A stretch of DNA of 64,000 nucleotides. Source: Saprospiraceae bacterium (lineage in GTDB: Bacteria > Bacteroidota > Bacteroidia > Chitinophagales > Saprospiraceae). The notes under the pieces were generated by a model, which had not been told where the DNA came from, searched no databases, and saw only the letters and a program-made list of their open reading frames with translations. A program made the position numbers and the translations under genes. The stretch covers positions 248,001-312,000 of the forward strand of contig JAHCHX010000003.1 in the NCBI GenBank assembly GCA_026129545.1, given 5' to 3'. The stretch's first letter is position 1. The number at the start of each line of letters is the position of its first letter. This document shows positions 52,617 to 61,834 of the stretch, one piece after another.

Positions 52617-53822
52617 ATGAACGCATCCGCCTCTTTCGCAGTCCGTTCCCTGACCAAAGTCCTTACCAATTTAAGCTTGTTTTTCCGCCACCCCTTAGCC
52701 TTGGCTACGGGTCTCACGTTCGCCGCCGATAGCCTGATGTTCGGCTCTTGGGTGGCGCACATTCCTCATGTCAAGACTTCATTGGGCCTCAACGACGCGC
52801 AACTCGGCTTGGCCTTGTTTGGGCTGCCCATTGGCTTGTTGGCCATGAACCCGCTGTCGCCAAGCATCATCGCCCGTTTCGGTTTGGCTCGCTCGACGGT
52901 GGGAGGCACCTTGGCAATGGCCATCGCATTCGCCCTGCCTGTCTGGATGCCCGACCGTTGGCTGCTATTGGCTGCACTGATAGTGGTGGGAGCCGCCGTG
53001 GCTTTGATGAACGTGGCCATGAACACCTGCGCCACCAACATCGAGCGTGCCGACGGGGTGTATATCATGTCCACTTGTCATGGTATGTGGAGTTTTGGCG
53101 GCATGGCTGGCTCCGGCACAGCGGCGGCCTTGATTGCCTTCGGCGTGACCCCGCGCTTGCACCTAAGCGTGTTGGCCGTGATGGTGTTGGTGGCGACTTT
53201 GAAATGGCTACGCCCCGTGCTGGCCAAAGTGCCGGAGGGCGGACAGACGGACGAAGGCGGCGGAGGCTCCAAGTTCGCGCTGCCCAACCGCGATTTGCTG
53301 CTGATGATTTTTATTGGTCTGGTGGTGAGCCTTAGTGAGGGAGTGGCATTTGATTGGAGCGCCGTTTATCTGCGCGATTCGCTGGGAGCACCGGAGCAAA
53401 TCGCAGCATTGGGTTTCACTTGCTTTTCGCTTACCATGATGGCCATGCGCTTCACGGGCGATGTGCTCATTCCTCGTTTTGGCGAACGAAACCTGCTTTT
53501 TTTCACGGCCCTGTGTTCTGCTTTGGCGCTGCTGTGCATCATCGTCGCGCAACTGCCACTTGTAGGGATTGCCGGTTTTTTCTTGTTGGGGGCAGGCGTG
53601 GCGTTGGGAGCGCCGATTCTTTTCAATGCCGCTGCGCGAGTGCCGGGGTTGGCGCCGGGGGCTGGGCTGGCAACTTATGCGACGTTTAGTTTCATGGGTT
53701 TTTTGGCTGGCCCGCCCGTCATCGGGTTCATAGGCGAGCGACACGGCCTCCACGTCGGTTTTGCATTGGTGGGACTATTGGCCATACTGTCTATACTGGC
53801 TATCCGGCGAGTGAGGCTTTGA
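52617..53822 (+). CDS. MFS transporter
   Basis: A 401-residue major facilitator protein with about 12 membrane segments. The N-terminal half has DSLMFGSWVAHIPHVKTSLGLNDAQLGLALFGLPIGLL and the loop-2/3 type segment RFGLARSTVGG; the middle loop includes EGGQTDEGGGG. The ending FVALVGLLAILSILAIRRVRL is typical. The subgroup resembles sugar or drug permeases of the FucP/YbjJ-like type. The substrate is not predictable from the sequence. It converges on the next gene with a 2-base gap. Confidence 0.85.
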   Translation: MNASASFAVRSLTKVLTNLSLFFRHPLALATGLTFAADSLMFGSWVAHIPHVKTSLGLNDAQLGLALFGLPIGLLAMNPLSPSIIARFGLARSTVGGTLAMAIAFALPVWMPDRWLLLAALIVVGAAVALMNVAMNTCATNIERADGVYIMSTCHGMWSFGGMAGSGTAAALIAFGVTPRLHLSVLAVMVLVATLKWLRPVLAKVPEGGQTDEGGGGSKFALPNRDLLLMIFIGLVVSLSEGVAFDWSAVYLRDSLGAPEQIAALGFTCFSLTMMAMRFTGDVLIPRFGERNLLFFTALCSALALLCIIVAQLPLVGIAGFFLLGAGVALGAPILFNAAARVPGLAPGAGLATYATFSFMGFLAGPPVIGFIGERHGLHVGFALVGLLAILSILAIRRVRL

Positions 53823-53824
53823 GC

Positions 53825-54511
53825 TCAATCATCCTTGCCCGTTGACTGTTTTTTGAATTTTCCATCTTTCCATGCTTTGAAAAATTGGCCCCATGCCAGT
53901 GGGCTAAAAATGTTCATCGGCGGCACCTGACCGATGTAAACATACTCGCGCGCCTGCTGGCGCAAGTAAAAATTGGCACTTTCCCGACCGCTGTGTGGCA
54001 CCATGTCGGGGTTTTTGCGTGCCTCCGCGAGATATTCGTTGGCGAGATTTTCGGCGGCACGGCGTTGTAGCTCGGGCGTCACATCCATTTTCAAGAACTC
54101 AATCTTAAAATGCTCTTTTGATGGCCAAGGGAAAATGACCAATTCTGGCAGGTTGATGGTGTCTTGCGTCATCAATTGCACCACAGAGTATTGGTCTTGC
54201 GTCAGCGTGTCGGGCACGGTGATGGTGACGGTCTCAAGACCAATGCATTTGAAACGCACCTTGTCGCCTTTTTCCACCACGATGGTGAAAAAGCCGCGAT
54301 AGTCAGAGTATGTACCCCGATTTTTATCGGGCAGGTAAACCGTCGCATAAGGCACCGGGCGAAGTCTGCCCCCGTCGTCGGTGAGCAGCATACCGGAGAA
54401 CTGAATAAGATGCTGCTGCTTTGGCTTTTCCGGCTGCGTTGTCTCTTGCTGCGTGTGTGCAACGATACCGACAAACAAAAAGAGCGATGCAAAAAACAGT
54501 TTCAAGCGCAT
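53825..54511 (-). CDS. Exported protein with CarboxypepD-like regulatory domain
   Basis: A 228-residue protein with signal peptide (to about residue 21, AHTQQ). A CarboxypepD_reg-like beta domain spans about residues 35-125 (SGMLLTDDGGRLRPVPYATVYLPDKNRGTYSDYRGFFTI ... IGLETVTITVPDTL). The C-terminal half is helical and basic, with NIFSPLAWGQFFKAWKDGKFKKQ at the end. Similar proteins are widespread in Bacteroidota as DUF5686/carboxypeptidase-like exported proteins; the function is not established. A TAnnTTTG promoter lies at 54571-54578. Confidence 0.8.
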   Translation of the reverse strand: MRLKLFFASLFLFVGIVAHTQQETTQPEKPKQQHLIQFSGMLLTDDGGRLRPVPYATVYLPDKNRGTYSDYRGFFTIVVEKGDKVRFKCIGLETVTITVPDTLTQDQYSVVQLMTQDTINLPELVIFPWPSKEHFKIEFLKMDVTPELQRRAAENLANEYLAEARKNPDMVPHSGRESANFYLRQQAREYVYIGQVPPMNIFSPLAWGQFFKAWKDGKFKKQSTGKDD

Positions 54512-54570
54512 GGAAGGTATATGGTTGATAAGTTATCGAGGAAAACGCGGGTGTGCCGCAGGCGACTTGA

Positions 54571-54578
54571 CAAAGGTA
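54571..54578 (-). promoter_or_regulatory. -7 promoter element for the CarboxypepD-like gene
   Basis: The minus strand reads TACCTTTG followed by TCAAG, about 60 bases before the start codon. Confidence 0.5.
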
Positions 54579-54789
54579 CATCGAAAAAAACGTATCAAGG
54601 CGCCATTTCGTCCTTCTTGGTTTTTGCGGCTTAACGGAACTTTAACTTGCTGCGACAAGGCACAAAATGTTCGTCACAAACAGCATCAAGACGCGATTTA
54701 GGGCATAGTGGTTTCTTTGTTTGTGCATTTTGTTTTTCAAAAAAAGCGCGACAACTATCGTACTCTGTGGCGCATCTGCCGCAAATTGT

Positions 54790-54797
54790 TACTTTTG
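54790..54797 (+). promoter_or_regulatory. -7 promoter element for the Skp/OmpH gene
   Basis: TACTTTTG followed by CCGCC, a full TAnnTTTG match 49 bases before ATG 54846 and inside the longer open frame, so it supports the shorter start. Confidence 0.65.
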
Positions 54798-54845
54798 CCG
54801 CCGTTTTTCGTTTCTTTTTTTCAAAAAAACACTTTTTTACACACG

Positions 54846-55367
54846 ATGTTTCGCAAAACACCTATTTGCTTGTTGGTGGCACTCTTGATGGGCGCAGTCT
54901 CGCTCAACGCTCAAGCACCACCTAAATACGGCCACATGAATTTGGGCAACTTGTTGGAATCCATGTCGGAAACCAAAGCTGCCAACGAACGGCTCAAAGT
55001 TTTCGCCGACTCGCTCACAGCCATTGATGAAAAAATGACCAAGGCCTTTCAGGAAGCCTACGCCAAACTGGAGCAGGAATACAACAAGGGCGAACTTACC
55101 CCCGTACAGACACAACAACGCCAAGCCGAACTGCAAAAGCAGCAAGAAGACATTCAAAAATTCGAGCAGCAGGCGCAGCAGTCCCTCAATGCCAAGCGCG
55201 ACGAATTGCTGAAACCCATACTGACGCGAGTGGAAGATGCGGTGAAGGCAGTGGCTACCGAAAACGGCTATCTGATGATTTTTGATACCAGTTCGGGTGC
55301 CTTCCTTTTCGCCGCGGAAGCGGACGATGTCGCTCCATTGGTGAAGAAAAAGTTGGGAATGCAATAG
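54846..55367 (+). CDS. Skp/OmpH family periplasmic chaperone
   Basis: A 173-residue periplasmic chaperone that holds unfolded outer-membrane proteins. Signal peptide MFRKTPICLLVALLMGAVSL ends near NAQA. The mature protein starts with a strand (KYGHMNLGNLLESM), continues as a long helical hairpin rich in Gln, Glu and Lys (about residues 45-125), and closes with VEDAVKAVATENGYLMIFDTSS and DVAPLVKKKLGM. This is the normal OmpH layout. Bacteroidota often carry two copies downstream of bamA; here it stands alone. Confidence 0.88.
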   Translation: MFRKTPICLLVALLMGAVSLNAQAPPKYGHMNLGNLLESMSETKAANERLKVFADSLTAIDEKMTKAFQEAYAKLEQEYNKGELTPVQTQQRQAELQKQQEDIQKFEQQAQQSLNAKRDELLKPILTRVEDAVKAVATENGYLMIFDTSSGAFLFAAEADDVAPLVKKKLGMQ

Positions 55368-55395
55368 TTTCTCGTTAGAGATACTTGGGGTATTG

Positions 55396-55440
55396 AAAAA
55401 AAGTAGGTCATCAGGCGCTCAAGTCCGATGACCTACTTTT
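55396..55440. terminator. Terminator after the Skp/OmpH gene
   Basis: A perfect stem AAAAAGTAGGTCATC/GATGACCTACTTTTT; the T-run continues to 55444. Confidence 0.9.
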
Positions 55441-55626
55441 TTTTCGACAGGCTGCCATATACTTCACGCCGCCGAGTTTCGGGCATGGCTAAAAGCGCAA
55501 TTTGTTCAAAACCAGGGGGAGCGAGCATGGCGAACTGGCAAACCCTCGCGAATCAATGTGCAAAAACGAGCAGCCTTGTTCAGTTTTAGGCTGGGCGGGC
55601 AAGGGAGCGCCTTATTCATAGGCATA

Positions 55627-55654
55627 AAAAAAGGGGCGCGACTTTTCGCGCCCC
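55627..55654 (-). terminator. Terminator after mqnD
   Basis: On the minus strand, GGGGCGCGA/TCGCGCCCC with a four-base loop is followed by TTTTTTT. Confidence 0.85.
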
Positions 55655-55735
55655 CCGAATTTCTTCAATTCTAAAAACAATACTTACACACGCTTTTGGT
55701 ATTCCCTAAAACCGTGCCAGAAATGGGATTCATTT

Positions 55736-56566
55736 TTAATTTATGAAAAAATTTTCTTCGTAGTCTGGGATGACCGCTCGCTCGCGTGCCACTCGGAACA
55801 TCTCATGCACGGCGGCGCGCCCCTCTTCCCCCAAATGAACCGTGCGGTGGGTCACATAGAGGTCAATATGCGCCTGCATCACCGCGTCGTCCATCGCTTG
55901 TGCGTGCTGCCGAACAAAAGGCATCACATCGGCGCGATGCTCGAAGGCATACTCCACGCTGCGCCGCAGCACCCGGTTGATTTTTTGTTGCCATTCCATC
56001 GGCACGTCTCGATGCACCGCAATGCCACCCAGCGGAATGGGCAGTCCTGTCATCGTCTCCCAGTATTCGCCCAAATCAATCAACTTGACCAAGCCTTTTT
56101 GTTGGTAGGTGAATCGGTTTTCGTGGATGATGAGTCCTGCTTGGGCTTTCCCTTCCAACACAGCATCTTCTATGGCTGAAAACAAGGTCTCTCGTTTGTT
56201 TTGGGCTTTGGGAAAAGCAAGGCTGAGAAGGAAGTTGGCCGTTGTCATTTTGCCCGGGATGGCGATGAGGGTGTTATCGAGCTCATCGTTGCTCATGGGC
56301 TGAGCCGCTATGAGCAGCGGTCCGCAATTGTGACCCAAGGCGCTGCCCGCATCCAACAAGGCGTAGCGGTGGGTGAGATGGGCAAAGGCATGATAGCTGA
56401 GTTTGGTGATGGCTATGTTGCCAGCGAAGGCCCTTTGGTTGAGCGCCTCCACGTCTTCCATGAACACCTCAAAAGAAAGTCCTTCGGTATCCACTTTGCC
56501 ATGCAGCATGGCATCGAAGATGAAGGTGTCGTTGGGGCAAGGCGAAAAACCGAGTGATAGAGTCAT
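55736..56566 (-). CDS. mqnD: 1,4-dihydroxy-6-naphthoate synthase
   Basis: A 276-residue MqnD-type enzyme of the futalosine route, which converts cyclic dehypoxanthinyl futalosine to 1,4-dihydroxy-6-naphthoate for menaquinone. The periplasmic-binding-protein fold starts LSLGFSPCPNDTFIFDAM, followed by VEALNQRAFAGNIAITKLSYHAF and GPLLIAA; GLIIHENRFTYQQKGL and DLGEYWETMTGLPIPLGGIA complete the family pattern. It is cytoplasmic, with no signal peptide. ATG 56566 (MTLSLGFSP) fits the family; the frame continues to 56599. No other mqn gene is in the window. Confidence 0.92.
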   Translation of the reverse strand: MTLSLGFSPCPNDTFIFDAMLHGKVDTEGLSFEVFMEDVEALNQRAFAGNIAITKLSYHAFAHLTHRYALLDAGSALGHNCGPLLIAAQPMSNDELDNTLIAIPGKMTTANFLLSLAFPKAQNKRETLFSAIEDAVLEGKAQAGLIIHENRFTYQQKGLVKLIDLGEYWETMTGLPIPLGGIAVHRDVPMEWQQKINRVLRRSVEYAFEHRADVMPFVRQHAQAMDDAVMQAHIDLYVTHRTVHLGEEGRAAVHEMFRVARERAVIPDYEENFFIN

Positions 56567-56659
56567 GTTTGAGCGGATGCTACACGTTGCGCTGTCCAAT
56601 TTTCAGCACGGTTGAAATAGCAATCTATTTAGAATCAAAGAAAAGAATCCCGACGCATC

Positions 56660-57352
56660 ATGGCATACTTTTGCTCCGTGAATCCTACCGTGATTTTTGA
56701 AGACAACCATTTGTTGGCTATAAACAAACCGGCCGGTTGGCTGGTTCAGGGCGACCGCACAGGCGACGCGACACTGACTGACTGGGGCAAAGCTTATCTC
56801 AAAGAAAAGTATGAAAAACCGGGGGCCGTTTTCCTCCACCCCGCTCATCGGCTCGACCGCCCAGTGAGCGGCGCGGTGCTTTTTGCCCGCACCGATAAGG
56901 CGCTTAGCCGCTTGACGACGATGTTTCGGGAAAAACAAGTGACCAAGACTTACCTCGCCTTGGTGCTCAAGGAGCCATCTCAGGCATCTGGCGAGCTGCG
57001 CCACTATTTGTGGAAAGACGAACAGCGCAACGTCGTGAAGGCACTTGCTCGGTCTTTTCAGGATGCGAAGGAAAGCATCACTCGCTACGAAACGATTGGT
57101 AAAATGGGCGGCTATTGGCATCTCCGTGTGTTCCCATTGACGGGACGCCCGCACCAAATCCGCGTCCAATTGGCCGCTTGGGGTTGCCCCATCGCGGGCG
57201 ATTTGAAATATGGCGCTTCCTCCGCACTCCCCGATGCTTCCATCGGGCTGCACAGCTGGCGCATGGAATTGCTCCACCCCGTCCGCAAAGAGGCTATAAG
57301 GATAGAGGCAGCTTTGCCTGACAAGGCATGGTGGGAGGGTTTTGAGTGCTGA
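56660..57352 (+). CDS. RluA-family RNA pseudouridine synthase
   Basis: A 230-residue single-domain pseudouridine synthase. The catalytic aspartate is D66 in HRLDRPVSGAVLFA. IFEDNHLLAINKPAGWLVQ is the usual start of the fold, and GRPHQIRVQLAAWGCPIAGDLKYG and LHSWRMELLHPV close it. No S4 domain is present. Target (rRNA or tRNA position) cannot be told. It diverges from mqnD with 93 bases between. A 31-nt palindrome at 57400 probably acts as its terminator. Confidence 0.93.
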   Translation: MAYFCSVNPTVIFEDNHLLAINKPAGWLVQGDRTGDATLTDWGKAYLKEKYEKPGAVFLHPAHRLDRPVSGAVLFARTDKALSRLTTMFREKQVTKTYLALVLKEPSQASGELRHYLWKDEQRNVVKALARSFQDAKESITRYETIGKMGGYWHLRVFPLTGRPHQIRVQLAAWGCPIAGDLKYGASSALPDASIGLHSWRMELLHPVRKEAIRIEAALPDKAWWEGFEC

Positions 57353-57399
57353 CGGACGGGTGTGCCGTGCAGCAACGAGCCGAAAACTCGTGAAGGCCA

Positions 57400-57430
57400 T
57401 TCAGGCGGTGATTTGAAACCACCGCCTGAA
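57400..57430. repeat. Dispersed 31-nt palindromic repeat, copy 2
   Basis: Arms TTCAGGCGGTG and CACCGCCTGAA flank ATTTGAAAC in a near-perfect hairpin. It lies between the two convergent genes and is similar to 28531-28561. Confidence 0.7.
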
Positions 57431-57484
57431 TAAGTACCTGAGCATCAAACGCCAAGAAGACTCTCCCGATGCGATGCTTGCTTA

Positions 57485-58441
57485 TTATTTATCGTCGCCG
57501 AAGAAGGCGATGATTTTATCGGCCAGTTCCATGCCGATGTACGATTGCGCTTCGATGGTGCTTGCTCCGATGTGCGGGGTGCAAGAAACCTTCGGATGGC
57601 GCAACAGAGCCTCGCGTGGGGTCGGCTCATTCTCGTACACATCCAAGCCTACCCCAGCGATTTTGCCACTATCGAGGGCTTCCAGTAAAGCTTCTTCGTC
57701 AATGACACCGCCGCGAGCGGTGTTGATGAGGAAAACGCCGTCTTTCATTTTCGCAAATTCCTCGGCAGCGATGCTTGCTTTGCCGGAGCCGGGAATGTGG
57801 ATGCTGATGAAATCCGATTCGCGCAGAATTTTGTCCAAAGGCTCGGTGCGGATGTTCACGCACAGTTTCAAGTCCCTGAACTCATTGAGTTGGATGCCCA
57901 CCTCAGCCTCCTGCACAAAGGGGTCGTGCGCACGCACGGACATCCCCACGCCGAGGGCAATTTTGGCCAGCTCCTGACCAATACGCCCAAAACCGATGAT
58001 GCCGAGGGTTTTCCCTTTGATTTGAAAACCAGTCTCGTAGGCTTTTTTCAATTTTTTGAAATCCCCGCCGTCGGCCAGTTCGCGATTGCTGCGGTGGAGC
58101 ATCCGAGAAAGCGCGAAAATGTGTCCTGCCGCCAGTTCGGCCACCGCTCTGGACGAAGCCATGGGCGTGTTATAGACCTGAATCCCCTTGCTTTGCGCGT
58201 ATTCAAGGTCAATGTTGTCGAGGCCCACGCCCCCGCGAGCGATGATTTTGAGGTTTTTGCCGCCATCAATCACGGCCTTCGTCACTTTTGTGGCACTTCT
58301 GACGATGAGCACGTCATAGTCGGCGATGCGCTCAGCCAGTTCGTCCTGAGGGATTTTGTCTTCGTCCACAATGTAATCAGCTTCCTCGAGGAGGAGGCGG
58401 CCGTCAGGGTGAATGCCATCGTTGGCGAGAATTTTTACCAT
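57485..58441 (-). CDS. serA: D-3-phosphoglycerate dehydrogenase (short form)
   Basis: A 318-residue D-2-hydroxyacid dehydrogenase that converts 3-phosphoglycerate to 3-phosphohydroxypyruvate, the first step of serine synthesis. NAD is bound at GIIGFGRIGQ (147-156), IARGGVGLDNIDL is the substrate region, TARGGVIDEEAL carries catalytic residues, and HIGASTIEAQ holds the catalytic histidine. It lacks the C-terminal ACT regulatory domain, so serine feedback through ACT is not expected; Bacteroidota often use this form. Together with serC at 19 kb it provides the first two steps. Confidence 0.92.
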   Translation of the reverse strand: MVKILANDGIHPDGRLLLEEADYIVDEDKIPQDELAERIADYDVLIVRSATKVTKAVIDGGKNLKIIARGGVGLDNIDLEYAQSKGIQVYNTPMASSRAVAELAAGHIFALSRMLHRSNRELADGGDFKKLKKAYETGFQIKGKTLGIIGFGRIGQELAKIALGVGMSVRAHDPFVQEAEVGIQLNEFRDLKLCVNIRTEPLDKILRESDFISIHIPGSGKASIAAEEFAKMKDGVFLINTARGGVIDEEALLEALDSGKIAGVGLDVYENEPTPREALLRHPKVSCTPHIGASTIEAQSYIGMELADKIIAFFGDDK

Positions 58442-58469
58442 GATTTTTCCTGATGTTTAGATAACGGGG

Positions 58470-58477
58470 CAAAGATA
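58470..58477 (-). promoter_or_regulatory. -7 promoter element for serA
   Basis: The minus strand reads TATCTTTG followed by CCCCG, 29 bases before the start codon. Confidence 0.65.
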
Positions 58478-58708
58478 GTTCTTTAAAAAGGGTTTTATTG
58501 CCCCTCAAAACAGAATTATATTTCAAATGCCGGGTTTTCGGACGTGCCAATTTTCCTTTTTGCGCGGGTTTGATAGCGGAACGTTCAGTTTTCATTTTTT
58601 CAAAAAAAGGACTTGCCAATGCTCGTTTGGCCGCAGGGGCTTTTCCCCAAATAATCAGGTGATTTCCTTTTTTGACCAAAAGATGGTGCCTGCCCTTGCC
58701 TTGCCTTG

Positions 58709-58716
58709 TACCTTTG
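58709..58716 (+). promoter_or_regulatory. -7 promoter element for the M28 peptidase gene
   Basis: TACCTTTG followed by CGCAA, 20 bases before ATG 58736; the frame start at 58706 lies inside this element. Confidence 0.6.
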
Positions 58717-58735
58717 CGCAAAATTTTTCCTGACT

Positions 58736-59971
58736 ATGAAATCATTAGCCCTCTGCCTCGCGGCGTTTCTCTTGGCGGCTCAGCCCATCTTCACACAAGA
58801 TATTTCTGAAAAAAAACTCAAAAAACACGTCACTTACCTAGCTTCCGACAAGTTGAAAGGACGCGGCACGGGTACGGAGGAGGAGCGGAAAGCAGCTGCA
58901 TATCTGGCCAAACAGTTCAAAAAAATCGGCCTCGCTCCCAAAGGTGACAACGGCACCTACTTCCATCATTTCACGTTCAAAAAGCCCTCCGACCCACATG
59001 GGGGCGTGGCGGAAAATGCGCCGGTGATTGCCAGCCGCAACGTGGCTGCCTATCTGGACAATGGCGCGGAACATACCATCGTCATCGGTGCTCACTACGA
59101 CCACCTTGGCCTCGGCCACGACCACAACTCGCTGGATGCCAATCCATCGGGCAAAATTCACAACGGCGCGGACGACAACGCCAGTGGCACCGCCGGGGTG
59201 GTCGAACTCGCTCGCTACTTTGCGCAAAATGGCGTGAAAGAGCGGCACAACTTCCTTTTCCTCTGCTTTTCGGGCGAGGAACTGGGGCTACTCGGCTCAA
59301 AGAAATATACCGAAAACCCCACCATTGACCTCTCGAAGGTGAATTTCATGGTCAACATGGATATGATAGGAAGACTCAACGCCGAAAAACGCCTCGTGGT
59401 GGGTGGCGTGGGCACCGCTCCCGATTTTGTTCCGACGCTCAATGGCATGAAAGGAGACCTCAACGTCAAGCTCGACAGCTCGGGCATAGGCCCCAGCGAC
59501 CACACTTCTTTTTATCTGAAAAACATCCCTGTTTTGTTCCTTTTCACCGGCCAACACGCCGACTATCACAAGCCGACCGACGACGTGGACAAAGTCAATT
59601 TTTCAGGCCAAAAACAGGTGCTCGAATACGCTGCCCGCGTCATCGAATCGCTCGACAAGAAGCCGAAACTGACTTTTCAGGAGACAAAAGCCAATCAGGA
59701 AAACACGCCTCGGTTCAAAGTGACGCTTGGCATCATGCCCGACTACACTTGGGAGGGCGAGGGCGTGCATGTGGATGGCGTGACGGACGGCAAGCCTGCG
59801 GCCAAAGCCGGCATCAAGAAGGGCGATATCATCACTGCATTGGGCGAGCATTCGGTGAGCAGCGTGCAGGAGTACATGAAGGCATTGGCCGCTTTTCAGA
59901 AAGGAGACAGCACCACGGTGCGCGTGAAGCGAAATGGGGAGGAGCAGACTTTGCCCGTCACGTTTCAGTAG
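58736..59971 (+). CDS. M28 family zinc peptidase with PDZ domain
   Basis: A 411-residue exported peptidase. Signal peptide MKSLALCLAAFLLAAQPIFT. The M28 domain (about 22-310) has the two-zinc ligands H120 (GAHYDHLG), D147 (GADDNASG), E181/E182 (SGEELG), D209 (NMDMIGR) and H278 (ADYHKPTDD). Residues about 335-411 are a PDZ domain (MPDYTWEGEGVHVDGVTDGKPAAKAGIKKGDIITALGEHSV). It probably acts as a periplasmic or surface aminopeptidase. The last 14 bases overlap the convergent glycosyltransferase gene. Confidence 0.92.
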   Translation: MKSLALCLAAFLLAAQPIFTQDISEKKLKKHVTYLASDKLKGRGTGTEEERKAAAYLAKQFKKIGLAPKGDNGTYFHHFTFKKPSDPHGGVAENAPVIASRNVAAYLDNGAEHTIVIGAHYDHLGLGHDHNSLDANPSGKIHNGADDNASGTAGVVELARYFAQNGVKERHNFLFLCFSGEELGLLGSKKYTENPTIDLSKVNFMVNMDMIGRLNAEKRLVVGGVGTAPDFVPTLNGMKGDLNVKLDSSGIGPSDHTSFYLKNIPVLFLFTGQHADYHKPTDDVDKVNFSGQKQVLEYAARVIESLDKKPKLTFQETKANQENTPRFKVTLGIMPDYTWEGEGVHVDGVTDGKPAAKAGIKKGDIITALGEHSVSSVQEYMKALAAFQKGDSTTVRVKRNGEEQTLPVTFQ

Positions 59972-60683
59972 GCTTTCTTTTTTTCAACACCCGCATCGCT
60001 TTGATGTATTGCTTGGCCAAGCGAGGTATGTTCACCTTGCTACCAGAGGTATCGTCGGTCCATTTCACGGGCAATTCGCACATTTTCAGCCCTTTCCATT
60101 CGGCAACGGCCAACAGTTCGGTGCTGAAAAACCAACCATTGGAGACGGCACCGCCTTCCATGAGCGGCGCGACGTGTTTTCGCAAAAGCCATTTGAAACC
60201 ACACATACCGTCGGAAAAACGGGTGCCGAGGTAATTTTTCAACATAAAATTGAACACCCGCGAGGTGACTTCCCGCTTTAAGGTGCGCCCGACGACGCGC
60301 GATTTTTTGTGAAGGCGAGTGCCGTAAACGAGGTCGAACCCCTCTGTGGCAAGTGCGTTGTAGGCCTGAATGAAATGATTCAGGTCGGTCGCCAAATCCA
60401 AATCCATGTATCCCACGATGTCGGCTTGGCTCTGCCCCCAAGAGGTCTTGAGCGCCAAGCCGACCCCTTTTTCAGGCACACGGACCAATTGTACTTCGGG
60501 GAACTGGTCGCACAGCGCGGAAGCGATGTGACGGGTGTTGTCGGTGCTGCCATTGTCGGCGATGACGATGCGCCACTGGCCGGGCGCGGAAAAGTTTTTT
60601 TCCAGAAAACCGTGCAGGATGCGCACCTGTTGGTCGAGGGTTTCTTCCTCGTTGAGAACGGGGATGGTGACGTCGAAGGTCAT
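59958..60683 (-). CDS. Family 2 glycosyltransferase (polyprenyl-phosphate type)
   Basis: A 241-residue GT2 enzyme of the dolichyl/undecaprenyl-phosphate sugar transferase type. VTIPVLNEEETL and IADNGSTDNTR form the nucleotide-binding start, the metal motif is DLD at 94-96 (GYMDLDLATD), and the acceptor loop carries SDGMCGFKWLLRK. No C-terminal membrane segment is present, so it is membrane-associated at most. It would load a lipid carrier with a sugar. The gene overlaps the M28 peptidase 3' end by 14 bases in convergent orientation. Confidence 0.88.
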   Translation of the reverse strand: MTFDVTIPVLNEEETLDQQVRILHGFLEKNFSAPGQWRIVIADNGSTDNTRHIASALCDQFPEVQLVRVPEKGVGLALKTSWGQSQADIVGYMDLDLATDLNHFIQAYNALATEGFDLVYGTRLHKKSRVVGRTLKREVTSRVFNFMLKNYLGTRFSDGMCGFKWLLRKHVAPLMEGGAVSNGWFFSTELLAVAEWKGLKMCELPVKWTDDTSGSKVNIPRLAKQYIKAMRVLKKRKPTET

Positions 60684-60899
60684 GATTACTTTTGGCGGAG
60701 AGAATTTTGGCGAAAGGTACGGCTTCGGGCAAAATGCTTGAAACGATAAAGTCTATTGACATTTTATCGGCGATTTTACCTTACTTTGTCGCAAAATCTC
60801 GGATTGTCGCCGACGATATTGGGAAGCCAGTTTTTTAGAGCCTCATTTTTGACCGACAATCCGTTTTTAACCAACACCGCAAAACGTTTAACGTTCGAG

Positions 60900-61577
60900 A
60901 TGAGCGATATTTTGAAAAAATTCAAGTCCGTTTTCGTTGTGGAGGACGACGGCGGCAACGCACCAAACACCAACAAACAAACAGAACAAACCACCTCGAA
61001 TGTCGCGTCAGCAACGGCTCCTCCCGCGTCGCCCCCCCGTCAGGAACACAACGCGGCGGGTTCGGTGAGCGAAAAATTCGTGGAAGTGCTGAGCGCGGCG
61101 CTGGAAAAGAACAACCAGCCGGGATTCGATTATTTTGAGTTTCGGCAGGCATTGAAAAACCTCTCCAAAATGCCGATGGACGAAGCGACTCGTTTTCACT
61201 CGGCCTATGCCATGGCGCAGACCATGGGCATCACTCCCGCCAAATTGATTGAATCCGCCCAGTTCTACCTCAACGTGCTGAACAACGAACAGGCCAAATT
61301 CAACGAAGCCCACGCCCAACAACGCGCCCGCCTTATCGGCAACCGCGAAGAGGAAGTGCGCAACCTCGAGGCCATGATTCAGGCCAAAACCGAACAAATC
61401 AAACAGTTGAGCCAAGAAATCGAAGAGCATCGCCGCCGCAGCGAGCAAGTCCGCACAGAAATCAACGATAGCACCCTGAAAATCGAGAAAACCAAGGCCG
61501 ATTTTGAAGTCACCTTCGATTCCGTGAGCGCACACCTCAAAGAGGACATCAACAAAATCCAGCAACATCTCAAATGA
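60900..61577 (+). CDS. Coiled-coil protein of unknown function (first of a four-gene cluster)
   Basis: A 225-residue cytoplasmic protein. It starts MSDILKKFKSVFVVEDD, then a low-complexity Pro/Thr/Asn linker (about residues 20-55), a helical domain (SEKFVEVLSAALEKNNQPGF, KMPMDEATRFHSAYAMAQTM, about 58-125), and a long coiled coil to the end (EVRNLEAMIQAKTEQIKQLS...). ATG 60900 is chosen over 60756 because the longer N-terminus lacks coding character. The three genes after it lie in the same direction. No family is recognised with confidence. Confidence 0.72.
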   Translation: MSDILKKFKSVFVVEDDGGNAPNTNKQTEQTTSNVASATAPPASPPRQEHNAAGSVSEKFVEVLSAALEKNNQPGFDYFEFRQALKNLSKMPMDEATRFHSAYAMAQTMGITPAKLIESAQFYLNVLNNEQAKFNEAHAQQRARLIGNREEEVRNLEAMIQAKTEQIKQLSQEIEEHRRRSEQVRTEINDSTLKIEKTKADFEVTFDSVSAHLKEDINKIQQHLK

Positions 61578-61636
61578 CGCGGATGCTGCTTCCCAAACCG
61601 CCCAACCATCCTTGTCAACAAATCAACGACTATACG

Positions 61637-61834
61637 ATGAACGACTTAATCAAGAACCCACTTGTTGCCTTCATCGCCGGCCTGCTGGCGCTTTGGCTCA
61701 TCTACTTCCTCTTGAAACTCACCATCAACTTCTTCTGGGTGTTCGTGTTGGCGTTCGTGTTGTTGTATTTCATCAACGACCGTTTTCGCCGCTCCGTGAG
61801 GTTGTTTCTCAATAGCATTTTCAACAAAAATTAA
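61637..61834 (+). CDS. Small two-helix membrane protein (cluster gene 2)
   Basis: A 65-residue protein with two closely spaced membrane segments (PLVAFIAGLLALWLIYFLLKL and FFWVFVLAFVLLYFI) and a short basic tail (NDRFRRSVRLFLNSIF). ATG 61637 opens the hydrophobic region; the frame to 61574 adds only a poor leader. It lies 59 bases after the coiled-coil gene. No function is known. Confidence 0.65.
   Translation: MNDLIKNPLVAFIAGLLALWLIYFLLKLTINFFWVFVLAFVLLYFINDRFRRSVRLFLNSIFNKN

Larger units (their letters stand above)
55368..55735. other. Gene-free stretch with two terminators
   Basis: No gene. Terminators at 55396-55440 and 55627-55654 close the two convergent genes; about 180 bases between them hold nothing I recognise. 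Confidence 0.6.
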